A program made the translations under genes and the position numbers. A DNA stretch of 64,000 nt, from positions 1,922,001 to 1,986,000 of the forward strand of contig NZ_CP019445.1 of assembly GCF_001975225.1 (NCBI RefSeq), read 5' to 3'. This stretch comes from Kosakonia cowanii JCM 10956 = DSM 18146 (GTDB taxonomy: Bacteria > Pseudomonadota > Gammaproteobacteria > Enterobacterales > Enterobacteriaceae). Below, in pieces: positions 1 to 8,965 of this stretch (position 1 is its first letter; the number at the start of each line of letters is the position of its first letter). Under the pieces are notes generated by a model. It saw nothing but the letters and a program-made list of their open reading frames with translations. It searched no databases and was not told where the DNA came from.

Positions 1-1852
1 GGCACAGGCAGCGCTGAATCACCTCAACACGCTGCCGAAAGCGCAGTGGAACAGCAATATTCAGGAGCTGGCCGACCGGCTGCAAAGCAACCAACTGCTG
101 GATCGGGCGAACCGTCTGCGCGACAGTGGCCACGAAGATGAGGCTATCGCTCTATTAACCCAGCAACCGGCGAGCACGCGGCTCGATTTAACCCTTGCCG
201 ACTGGGCGCAGCAGCGCGGCGACGCCACCGAGGCGCAGGATTACTATCAGCGCGCGCTCAAGCGGGAACCGGCTAATCAAGAGGCTCTGCTCGGGCTGGC
301 TGAACTCTATGCCTACAGCGGCAATCCGCTGGCGGCGCGGGCGCAGCTGGCGAAACTGCCTGCGGCCTCAGCCAGCGGCGAACCGCCCTCGATCAACACC
401 CAGCGGCGACTGGCGCTGGTAGAGAATCAGCTTGGCGATAGCGCCAGCGCAAAACGCATTTTCAGCGCCATTGTGCCGCAGGCCAAAGCGCAGCCGCCGT
501 CGATGGAGAGCGCGCTGGTGCTGCGCGATGCCGCACGGTTTGAGGCGCAGAACGGCGCGCCACAGCAGGCGCTGGAGCACTATAAAGAGGCGATGGTCGC
601 CGCAGGCATTACGCCGCAGCGCCCTGCCGATAACGACACTTTTACTCGCCTGACGCGCAACGATGAGCGTGATGACTGGCTGAAGCGCGGCGTGCGCAGC
701 GATGCGGCGGATCTCTATCGCCAGCAGGATCTCAACGTCACGCTGCAACATGAGTACTCCGGCTCCAGCGGCACCGGCGGCTATTCCGATTTGAAAGGCC
801 ACACCACCATGTTGCAGGCGGATACGCCGCTGGCAGACGGACGGCTGTTGCTGCGCGCCGACATGGTGGATATGGATGTTGGTACCTTCAGCCAAAAAGC
901 CGATGGCACCTACAGCCCGAACTTTGGTACCTGTGGAGACATTACTTGCGTGGGCGGTAACCGCCATCAGTCCGATCGCGGCGTCAGTATTGGCGCAGGC
1001 TGGCGTAACGAGCGCTGGGGGATGGATATCGGCACTACGCCGATGGGCTTTAACGTTGTCGATGTGGTTGGCGGCGTGAGCTACAGCGGAGATGCCGGGC
1101 CGCTCGGTTACACCGTTGATCTACACCGTCGCGCTATCTCCAGCTCGCTGCTGGCCTTTGGCGGGCAGAAAGATCCCAACACCGGGAAAACCTGGGGCGG
1201 GGTGCGCGCCAACGGCGCTACGCTGAGCCTCAGTTACGATAAGGGTGAAGCCAACGGCGTCTGGGCAAGCCTCGGCGCGGATACGCTGCAGGGGAAAAAC
1301 GTCGACGATAACTGGCGCGTGCGCTGGATGACCGGCTACTACTACAAGCTGATTAACGAGAATAATCGTCGCGTTACCGTCGGTCTGAACAACATGATCT
1401 GGCACTACGACAAAGACCTGAGCAACTACACGCTGGGCCAGGGCGGTTACTACAGCCCGCAGGAGTACCTCTCGTTCGCGGTGCCGGTGCTGTGGCGTCA
1501 ACGCACCGAGAACTGGTCGTGGGAGCTGGGCGGTTCCGCGTCGTGGTCCCATTCGCGTAATAAAACCATGCCGCGCTATCCGCGTTTAGATCTCATTCCG
1601 TCAGAATTCCGCAATCGCGCACGTGATATCCCTGAGAGCGGAAGCCACAGTAACGGCTTTGGTTATACGGCGCGGGCGCTGGTCGAGCGGCGGGTGACCA
1701 ACAACTGGTTTGTCGGTGCGGGCATTGATATTCAGCAGGCGAAAGATTACACCCCAAGCCACGGGATGATTTATGTGCGCTACTCCGGCGCGGGCTGGCA
1801 GGGTGACATGGATATGCCGCTACAACCGCTGGTGCCGCAGGCCGACTGGTAA
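1..1852 (+). CDS. bcsC: BcsC, cellulose synthase outer-membrane subunit (C-terminal part, 5' end outside window)
   Basis: The frame is open from the window edge to TAA at 1850-1852, so this is the last ~616 residues of a protein normally over 1100 aa. BcsC has periplasmic TPR repeats followed by an outer-membrane beta-barrel that exports cellulose made by BcsA/BcsB. The first ~200 visible residues are helical TPR-like repeats (for example YYQRALKREPANQEALLGLA). The rest, from about nt 730, is an aromatic, Gly-rich barrel domain with alternating strands and a C-terminal Trp (ending PQADW). An internal Met at 473 is not a start, because TPR coding continues upstream of it. It is the last gene of the bcs operon; a c-di-GMP gene follows, as in E. 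coli. Confidence 0.95.
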   Translation, partial: AQAALNHLNTLPKAQWNSNIQELADRLQSNQLLDRANRLRDSGHEDEAIALLTQQPASTRLDLTLADWAQQRGDATEAQDYYQRALKREPANQEALLGLAELYAYSGNPLAARAQLAKLPAASASGEPPSINTQRRLALVENQLGDSASAKRIFSAIVPQAKAQPPSMESALVLRDAARFEAQNGAPQQALEHYKEAMVAAGITPQRPADNDTFTRLTRNDERDDWLKRGVRSDAADLYRQQDLNVTLQHEYSGSSGTGGYSDLKGHTTMLQADTPLADGRLLLRADMVDMDVGTFSQKADGTYSPNFGTCGDITCVGGNRHQSDRGVSIGAGWRNERWGMDIGTTPMGFNVVDVVGGVSYSGDAGPLGYTVDLHRRAISSSLLAFGGQKDPNTGKTWGGVRANGATLSLSYDKGEANGVWASLGADTLQGKNVDDNWRVRWMTGYYYKLINENNRRVTVGLNNMIWHYDKDLSNYTLGQGGYYSPQEYLSFAVPVLWRQRTENWSWELGGSASWSHSRNKTMPRYPRLDLIPSEFRNRARDIPESGSHSNGFGYTARALVERRVTNNWFVGAGIDIQQAKDYTPSHGMIYVRYSGAGWQGDMDMPLQPLVPQADW

Positions 1853-1874
1853 AAATAGACTATTCCTGGCGGAA

Positions 1875-1907
1875 GATCGCCGCGCATCGGCTGCGTTGCG
1901 CGGCGAT
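1875..1907 (+). terminator. Inverted repeat after bcsC
   Basis: A perfect 10-bp stem (ATCGCCGCGC with GCGCGGCGAT) around a 13-nt loop starts 22 bp after the bcsC stop. No T-run follows, so it may be a weak terminator or an mRNA-stabilising hairpin at the end of the bcs operon. Confidence 0.5.
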
Positions 1908-2071
1908 TAATCGCCTAAGATTCAAAGCGTTATTTCATCTTTTTGCGCCACTCGCGGGCCAATGAGAATCTGCGTAGCCCCTTATCTTAATCGCCCTGCG
2001 ATAGAGTATACTCTGGCGGCAGAGTCATCCTGACCCATCCTCTGCGCCGATTGTTTCTCTGGAGAGTGATT

Positions 2072-3766
2072 TTGCGTGTTAGCCGTTCTTTAACCATCAA
2101 ACAAATGGCCATGGTTGCTGTTGTCTCCATGTTCTTTGTGCTTATTTTTTGCGTTATTTTGCTGTTCCATTTCCTGCAGCAGAATCGCTATAACACGGCT
2201 ACGCAACTGGAAAGTATCGCCCGCTCTGTGCGCGAACCCCTCTCGGCAGCAATTTTAAAGGCGGATATTCCTGAAGCCGAAGCGATCATCAAACAGATTA
2301 AACCCGCCGGGGTGGTAAGCCGCGCCGACGTGATGTTACCCAACCAGTTCCAGGCGCTGCGCATGCGCTTTATTCCCGAGCGCCCGGTGCCGGTGACCAT
2401 CACCCGCATGTTTGAGTTGCCGATCCAGATTTCACTGCCCATCTATTCGCTTGAGCGCCCGGTCAACCCGCAGCCGCTGGCTTACCTTGTGCTGCAGGCA
2501 GACTCGTACCGCGTTTATAAGTTTGTTATCAGCACATTATCAACGTTAGTGACGGCTTACTTACTGCTGACGTTAATGCTGACCGTGGCGCTCACCTGGT
2601 GTATCAACCGGCTGGTGATGCACCCGCTGCGTAAAATCGCCCGCGAACTGGATGAGATACCGCCGCAGGCGCTGCCCGGCCACCAGTTGCCGCTGCCGCG
2701 CCATCATAAAGATGATGAAATTGGCCGCATTGTGCGCAGCTATAACCGCAACCAGCAGCAGCTACAGCATCAGCAGGAGGAGAGCCATGCGCAATCGGTG
2801 CGCTTCCCGGTCTCCGAACTGCCGAATAAAGCCGTCCTGCTGGCGCTGCTTGAGCAGGCCGTCACCGCCGATGCGCGCGCGGCGCTGTTGATTATCTCCA
2901 GCGATACCCTGCGCGACACCGCCGGGGTGCTGCATGAAGATCAGCGTGAAGTGCTGCTACTGACGCTGGTGGAGAAGCTCAAATCGGTGCTGTCGCCGGG
3001 TATGCTGCTGGCGCAGCTTAATATCAGCGATTTTGCCCTCTTCGCGCCCGCCATTCAGCAGCCCTGGCAGGCGATGAAATTAAGTAAGCAAGTGCTCACT
3101 GTTATTAACGAGCGTGTGCCGCTAAAGGGCATTCAGTTGCGCCCTCACGCCAACCTTGGGGTGGCAATGACGGGCAGCACGCACTCTGCTCAGGCGCTTA
3201 TGCAGCAGGCCACTTCCGCCCTTGCCGCCGCCCAGCGAAATGGCAAAAACCAGATCCACTTCTTCGATGCGCAGCAGCGCGAAGCGGCCCAGCGCTGGCT
3301 GTCGCAGGAAGCTGACATTCTCTCTGCTCTTGAGCAGCAGCGTTTTGCGCTCTGGCTGCAACCGCTGCGCGCACAGCCGGATAGCGAAGTGCTCAGCGCC
3401 CGTGCGCTGCTGCGTTTACGTAAGTCCGATAATAACGAGGTTGCAGACGCAGAACTGTTCGCGCAAATCGAGGCCTGCGGGCTGACGGGCAAAGTGTGCG
3501 ACTGGATGCTGGAAGAGGCGTGTCACCTGCTGGCCGACTGGCAGGCACGGGGCATTACGCTGCCGCTGGCGGTGGCGCTTCCCGCTGAGGCGCTGTTGCA
3601 GCAGGCGAATGTTGCCGGGGTTGCTGAGCGGCTGCGCCACTACGATCTTCCGCCCCAGAGTTTGCGTCTCGATCTCTGTGAACGTCAGCTCTTTTCCGCT
3701 AAGGATGAGGTGGTATCGCCAGATGCCTTTGAGAAGCGCTATCTGGCGGCTGCGGGCGTTGATTAA
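2072..3766 (+). CDS. pdeK: PdeK/HmsP-type HAMP-GGDEF-EAL protein with most of the EAL domain missing
   Basis: Inner-membrane sensor protein of the YhjK/HmsP family, which in relatives degrades c-di-GMP and limits cellulose/biofilm output. The TTG at 2072 ([11 protein letters not shown]) is chosen because GGAGAG lies about 5 nt upstream and E. coli YhjK starts with the same residues. Order: TM1 (~10-32), periplasmic loop, TM2 (~148-170), HAMP, degenerate GGDEF (~235-400) without a GGDEF motif, then the start of EAL. The protein is ~564 aa against ~650 in E. coli. The EAL signature reads SARALLRL, without the catalytic Glu, and the usual NLS Asn is gone (ALPAE). After LRLDLCE the sequence jumps to DAFEKRYL, which matches the extreme C-terminus of the family. 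The DDFGxG, KID, AEGVE and QG segments are therefore absent. No frameshift is seen. Phosphodiesterase activity is very unlikely. Confidence 0.85.
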   Translation: MRVSRSLTIKQMAMVAVVSMFFVLIFCVILLFHFLQQNRYNTATQLESIARSVREPLSAAILKADIPEAEAIIKQIKPAGVVSRADVMLPNQFQALRMRFIPERPVPVTITRMFELPIQISLPIYSLERPVNPQPLAYLVLQADSYRVYKFVISTLSTLVTAYLLLTLMLTVALTWCINRLVMHPLRKIARELDEIPPQALPGHQLPLPRHHKDDEIGRIVRSYNRNQQQLQHQQEESHAQSVRFPVSELPNKAVLLALLEQAVTADARAALLIISSDTLRDTAGVLHEDQREVLLLTLVEKLKSVLSPGMLLAQLNISDFALFAPAIQQPWQAMKLSKQVLTVINERVPLKGIQLRPHANLGVAMTGSTHSAQALMQQATSALAAAQRNGKNQIHFFDAQQREAAQRWLSQEADILSALEQQRFALWLQPLRAQPDSEVLSARALLRLRKSDNNEVADAELFAQIEACGLTGKVCDWMLEEACHLLADWQARGITLPLAVALPAEALLQQANVAGVAERLRHYDLPPQSLRLDLCERQLFSAKDEVVSPDAFEKRYLAAAGVD

Positions 3767-3916
3767 AATAGTTACTTTGTTACGAGATTGTGCGAGTCAG
3801 CTCAAAGTTTTTAACATTCTTGTTTCAGAAACGCTGTAAGCACATTTCTGTCATTCAGGACGGGTGTTATTTTTAATCCGCAGGCTAACCGAAAACCCTA
3901 TAAAGCCTGAGGTTAA

Positions 3917-5218
<1,302 letters not shown>

Positions 5219-5231
5219 TTTCAAGACTTAC

Positions 5232-5258
5232 GCCCGTAGTCCTTGTCTGACTACGGGC
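5232..5258 (+). terminator. Hairpin after dctA
   Basis: A perfect 10-bp stem (GCCCGTAGTC with GACTACGGGC) with a 7-nt loop lies 14 bp after the dctA stop. It lacks a clear T-run, so termination is likely but imperfect. Confidence 0.6.
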
Positions 5259-5434
5259 AGCTAAGCATAATTACCCTCTTGCTTCCGTCACAATTCACGC
5301 TGAATTTTCGGGATTCTTCACTTCGCGCTGTGACGTTTTGCGTTTCCTGCGGTCTAAAAGCGGAGTGTTTTATGTCTGTCCATTGACCTATGGGCGGCAT
5401 ACTTTTTAACCAGGAATGTTGATTAGGGGTTCTC

Positions 5435-6925
5435 ATGCAGGGCACAAAAATTCGATTGTTAACAGGCGGGTTGCTGATGTTGGCAGCGGCCGGTTATGTG
5501 CAGGCAGAGGCGCTCCAGCCCGATCCGGCATGGCAACAAGGCAAGCTGGCGAATGGTTTCCAGTGGCAGGTTCTCTCCACTCCGCAGCGCCCCAGCGATC
5601 GTATTGAAATCCGACTCTCGATTGATACCGGCTCGCTCACTGAAAATGCGCAGCAGAGCGGTTTCAGTCACGTTATTCCCCGCGTTGCCTTAACCCATAG
5701 CGGCCGCCTCGAACCGGCGCAGGTGCGATCTCTCTGGCAACAGGGTATTGACCCGAAACGCCCGCTGCCGCCGGCGCTGGTCTCCTACGAATACACGCTC
5801 TATAACCTCAGCCTGCCGAATAACCGCAGCGATCTGCTGAAAGAGGCGATGGTCTACCTGGCCGATGCTGCCGGGAAACTCACCGTTACCCCAGAGACGG
5901 TAAACTACGCGCTGAGCAGCAATGATATGGTCGCGACCTGGCCTGCCGACACCAAAGAGAGCTGGTGGCGCTACCGCCTGAAAGGGTCGTCGCTGCTGAG
6001 CCACGATCCGGCGGCCGAGGTGAAAGCGCCGGTCGATGCCGCGCAGCTGAAAGATTTCTATGAAAAATGGTATACGCCGGATGCGATGACGCTGATTGTG
6101 GTCGGTAACGTCGACAGCCGCGCGGTCGCCGAGCAGATCACCAAAACCTTTGGCGAGCTGAAAGGCAAACGCCAGACGCCGACGCCGGTCGCGACGCTTT
6201 CGCCGCTGCCGCATCAGCCGGTGAGCCTGATGAGCGAGGCGGTCACCCAGGATCGTCTGTCGATCATGTGGGAGTCGGCCTGGCAGCCAATCCGCGAATC
6301 GGCGGAGCTGGAGCGCTACTGGCGCGCAGATTTAGCCCGTGAAGCGCTGTTCTGGCACGTTCAGCAGAGCCTCAACAAGAACAATGCCAAAGATCTGAGT
6401 CTCGGTTTTGACTGCCGCGTGCTGTTCCAGCGCGCGCAGTGCGCCATTAACGTCGATTCGCCAAACGACAAGCTGAACGCCAATACCGGCGTGATTGCGC
6501 GTGAACTGGCGAAAGTGCGGGAAAAAGGGTTGCCGGAAGAGGAGCTGAAGGCGCTGATTGCGCAGAAGTCCCTCGAACTGCAAAAGCTGTTTGCCACTTA
6601 TGCGCGCGCCGATACCGATATTCTCATCAGCCAGCGGATGCGCTCCCTGCAAAACCAGGTGGTGGATATCGCGCCGGAGCAGTACCAGAAACTGCGCCAG
6701 CGTTTTCTCGACAACCTGACGCCGCAGATGCTGAACCAGGATCTGCATCAACAGCTGTCGCAGGAGATGACGCTGGTGCTGATGCAGCCGAAAGGCGAGC
6801 CGGAGCATAACATGCAGGATCTGCAGGCAACGTGGGACGAGGTGATGAAACCGCAGACCGCCGCGCCCGCCGCCGCCAGTGAGGATGTGCGACCGGATGT
6901 GTCGGATATCCCACCGCAGCAGTAA
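5435..6925 (+). CDS. yhjJ: YhjJ, periplasmic M16-peptidase-like protein, probably non-catalytic
   Basis: A 496-aa exported protein with an M16 (pitrilysin/insulinase) fold. A signal peptide is visible: MQGTKIRLLTGG, a hydrophobic stretch, then cleavage near VQAEA. Two M16-like lobes follow, with typical phrases such as FYEKWYTPDAMTLIVVGNVD (~205-224). The zinc site HxxEH expected in active M16 enzymes is replaced: the matching segment reads GFSHVIPRVALTHS (~75-88), so no metal-binding Glu-His pair is present. E. coli YhjJ (~498 aa) has the same defect, so this is a family property and not damage. Its role is unknown; a scaffold or chaperone function is only a guess. Confidence 0.93.
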   Translation: MQGTKIRLLTGGLLMLAAAGYVQAEALQPDPAWQQGKLANGFQWQVLSTPQRPSDRIEIRLSIDTGSLTENAQQSGFSHVIPRVALTHSGRLEPAQVRSLWQQGIDPKRPLPPALVSYEYTLYNLSLPNNRSDLLKEAMVYLADAAGKLTVTPETVNYALSSNDMVATWPADTKESWWRYRLKGSSLLSHDPAAEVKAPVDAAQLKDFYEKWYTPDAMTLIVVGNVDSRAVAEQITKTFGELKGKRQTPTPVATLSPLPHQPVSLMSEAVTQDRLSIMWESAWQPIRESAELERYWRADLAREALFWHVQQSLNKNNAKDLSLGFDCRVLFQRAQCAINVDSPNDKLNANTGVIARELAKVREKGLPEEELKALIAQKSLELQKLFATYARADTDILISQRMRSLQNQVVDIAPEQYQKLRQRFLDNLTPQMLNQDLHQQLSQEMTLVLMQPKGEPEHNMQDLQATWDEVMKPQTAAPAAASEDVRPDVSDIPPQQ

Positions 6926-6928
6926 GTG

Positions 6929-6963
6929 AAAAAAAGCCCTCGTTGTTTAGCGAGGGCTTTTTG
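6929..6963. terminator. Bidirectional terminator between yhjJ and kdgK
   Basis: An 8-bp GC-rich stem (AGCCCTCG with CGAGGGCT) is flanked by an A-run on the left and a T-run on the right. It can terminate both convergent genes, yhjJ (+) and kdgK (-). Confidence 0.9.
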
Positions 6964-6966
6964 CTA

Positions 6967-7896
6967 TTACTCCGGCATTGCCTCGCGCGGGATAATCGCG
7001 CCGCGATACTGGATAACGGTGCTGGCGGTAAGATGCCCGCGTTTCGCCGCTTCAGAAGCGTCACCGCCGGTCAGGCGCACGGCAAGGTAACCGGCGCTGA
7101 AGGAGTCGCCCGCTGCCGTGGTATCGATCACCTTCTCTTTCGGCAGCTTCACCGCCGGGACCTCAATCACCGCTTCGCCGGCAATCGCCACCAGGCAGGA
7201 GTCCGCGCCGCGCTTGATCACCACTTCACTGACGCCCGCTTGCTGGGTGCGCTCAATCACCGTCTCCACCGGCTGCTCGCCCCAGAGCAGATCTTCATCA
7301 TCCAGCGTCAGGAAGGCGATATCGGTGCAGGCAAGCATCTGCTGATAGACCTCGCGGGTCTCCTCTTTGCTCGCCCACAGGCGCGGCCGGTAGTTGTTAT
7401 CGAAAATCACTTTGCCGCCGTTGGCGCGGCACTCTTTCAGCAGTGACAGGAGCTTCGCCCGGCTGCCGGGGCTTAAAATCGCCAGGCTAATGCCGCTCAG
7501 GTAGAGGTAGTCGAAGGTCGCCAGTTTTTCGCAAATTTCCGCCGACTGTTCACTCTCCAGCCAGAATTTCGCCGCCGCTTCGTTACGCCAGTAGTAGAAG
7601 GTGCGCTCGCCGCTGCTGTCGGTTTCGATGTAGTAGAGGCCCGGCAGACGGTTCTCCATACGCTGCGTCAGGCTGGTATCAACCGCTTCCTGCTGCCAGG
7701 CGTCGAGCATCTGCTGGCTGAAGTTGTCGGTACCGAGCGCGGTAACGTAATGCACCGCCAGCGCCGACGGATTGACCTGGCGGGCGATATAAACAGAGGT
7801 GTTCAGCGTGTCGCCACCAAAGCCACGGTTAACTTCTGCGCCTTTTTGTGACAACTCAATCATGCATTCGCCGATGACGGCAATTTTCCTGGACAT
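6967..7896 (-). CDS. kdgK: KdgK, 2-keto-3-deoxygluconate kinase
   Basis: Cytoplasmic PfkB-family sugar kinase that phosphorylates 2-dehydro-3-deoxy-D-gluconate to KDPG, feeding hexuronates and pectin products into the Entner-Doudoroff pathway. The start at 7896 (MSRKIAVIGECMIEL) gives 309 aa, the E. coli length; upstream in-frame codons do not match the family. PfkB signatures are GFGGDTLNTSVYIAR (~25-40) and the catalytic DTTAAGDSFSAGY (~244-256). A KdgR-operator-like palindrome sits about 65 bp upstream of the start. The gene is divergent from pdeH and convergent with yhjJ. Confidence 0.96.
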   Translation of the reverse strand: MSRKIAVIGECMIELSQKGAEVNRGFGGDTLNTSVYIARQVNPSALAVHYVTALGTDNFSQQMLDAWQQEAVDTSLTQRMENRLPGLYYIETDSSGERTFYYWRNEAAAKFWLESEQSAEICEKLATFDYLYLSGISLAILSPGSRAKLLSLLKECRANGGKVIFDNNYRPRLWASKEETREVYQQMLACTDIAFLTLDDEDLLWGEQPVETVIERTQQAGVSEVVIKRGADSCLVAIAGEAVIEVPAVKLPKEKVIDTTAAGDSFSAGYLAVRLTGGDASEAAKRGHLTASTVIQYRGAIIPREAMPE

Positions 7897-7960
7897 AGTC
7901 GTAACCTGAATCAGATAAATTATCGCTAGTGTGCGATGGGGCTGTTTTGTGGTCAACTAT

Positions 7961-7980
7961 ATTAAAACATCGTTCCACTA
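7961..7980 (-). promoter_or_regulatory. Candidate KdgR operator upstream of kdgK
   Basis: On the minus strand the sequence reads TAGTGGAACGATGTTTTAAT. It resembles the KdgR consensus, an imperfect palindrome of the form TGAAAC-NN-GTTTCA in an AT-rich frame. KdgR represses kdgK in E. coli and Dickeya (known). The match here was made by eye. Confidence 0.45.
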
Positions 7981-8052
7981 TTTTTTTGAGCTAAGACGTA
8001 TTACCTGCAATTAGCACGCTACGCTTTTTCCGTTTTGCCGGGCAACCCGAGG

Positions 8053-8079
8053 TAAAGTTCTCAGCACACCCGCCGATAA
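8053..8079 (+). promoter_or_regulatory. FliA (sigma-28) promoter of pdeH
   Basis: TAAAGTTC, an 11-nt spacer, then GCCGATAA. This is a near-perfect match to the enterobacterial flagellar class III consensus TAAAGTTT-N11-GCCGATAA. It lies 49 bp upstream of the pdeH start codon, so pdeH is predicted to belong to the flagellar regulon as in E. coli. Confidence 0.92.
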
Positions 8080-8127
8080 CCTGTTGACGAGTTCCTCCAG
8101 ATCATCCCCATCGACAGGACAGCAGAA

Positions 8128-8898
8128 ATGACGTTACAGCAGGTCAACACGCCGCCAGACATTCCTCATATGAATGTCGAAAGCTTGCACGAGCACCGTT
8201 ACTGGCTGCAGTGCGAGCGTGCGTACACTTACCAGCCCATCTATAAAACCGATGGTCGTCTGATGGCGATTGAAGTGCTGACCGTAGTAACTCACCCCTC
8301 GCAGCCGGAAAAACGTATCGCGCCCGATCGCTACTTCTCAGAAGTGCCGGTGCGCCAGCGTATTGATGTGGTGCATGAACAGCTTGCGCTATTGGCGAAG
8401 CAGAAAGCGTTCTTTGCGCAGCACGGCGTGCTGGCGTCGGTGAATGTCGATGGCCCAACGCTGCTGGCGATGCGGCAGTATGGTGACGTCATGGCGCTGG
8501 TCGATTCGCTACCGTGGATCCGCTTCGAACTGGTGGAGCATATTGGCTTACCGCAGGACTCGTCGTTTGCTTCCATCTGCGAGATTGGCCCGCTGTGGCT
8601 GGATGATTTTGGTACCGGCATGGCCAACTTCTCCGCGCTGAGCGAAGTGCGTTACGACTACATCAAAATCGCGCGGGAGCTCTTTATGATGCTGCGCAAA
8701 ACGCCGGAAGGGCAGAATCTCTTCACCCTGCTGCTGCAACTGATGAACCACTACTGCCAGGGCGTGATCGTCGAAGGCGTCGAAACGCTGGAGGAGTGGC
8801 GCGATGTGCAAAACTCGCCCGCCTTTGCCGCGCAGGGCTATTTCCTCTCGCGTCCGGTTCCGCTGGCCAATCTTGAGAATGTAATTCTCGATCTTTAA
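8128..8898 (+). CDS. pdeH: PdeH (YhjH), stand-alone EAL c-di-GMP phosphodiesterase
   Basis: A cytosolic 256-aa EAL-only enzyme. In E. coli it keeps c-di-GMP low in motile cells, releasing the flagellar brake YcgR and repressing curli/cellulose. All active-site elements are visible: substrate-side Glu in MAIEVLTVV (~49-57), Asn in SVNVDGPTL (~107-115), DDFGTGMANFSAL (~155-167), Lys in YIKIAREL (~176-183), VEGVET (~215-220) and AQGYFLSRPVP near the end. It is driven by the FliA promoter just upstream. It contrasts with the nearby PdeK homologue, whose EAL domain is wrecked. AGGACAG provides the ribosome binding site. Confidence 0.95.
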   Translation: MTLQQVNTPPDIPHMNVESLHEHRYWLQCERAYTYQPIYKTDGRLMAIEVLTVVTHPSQPEKRIAPDRYFSEVPVRQRIDVVHEQLALLAKQKAFFAQHGVLASVNVDGPTLLAMRQYGDVMALVDSLPWIRFELVEHIGLPQDSSFASICEIGPLWLDDFGTGMANFSALSEVRYDYIKIARELFMMLRKTPEGQNLFTLLLQLMNHYCQGVIVEGVETLEEWRDVQNSPAFAAQGYFLSRPVPLANLENVILDL

Positions 8899-8965
8899 CC
8901 GCTGCCCTTTCCGCCAGGTCTACTATCTTTATGAGAGGTAAGGCTTTAAAGGAAAAGGCATATCA

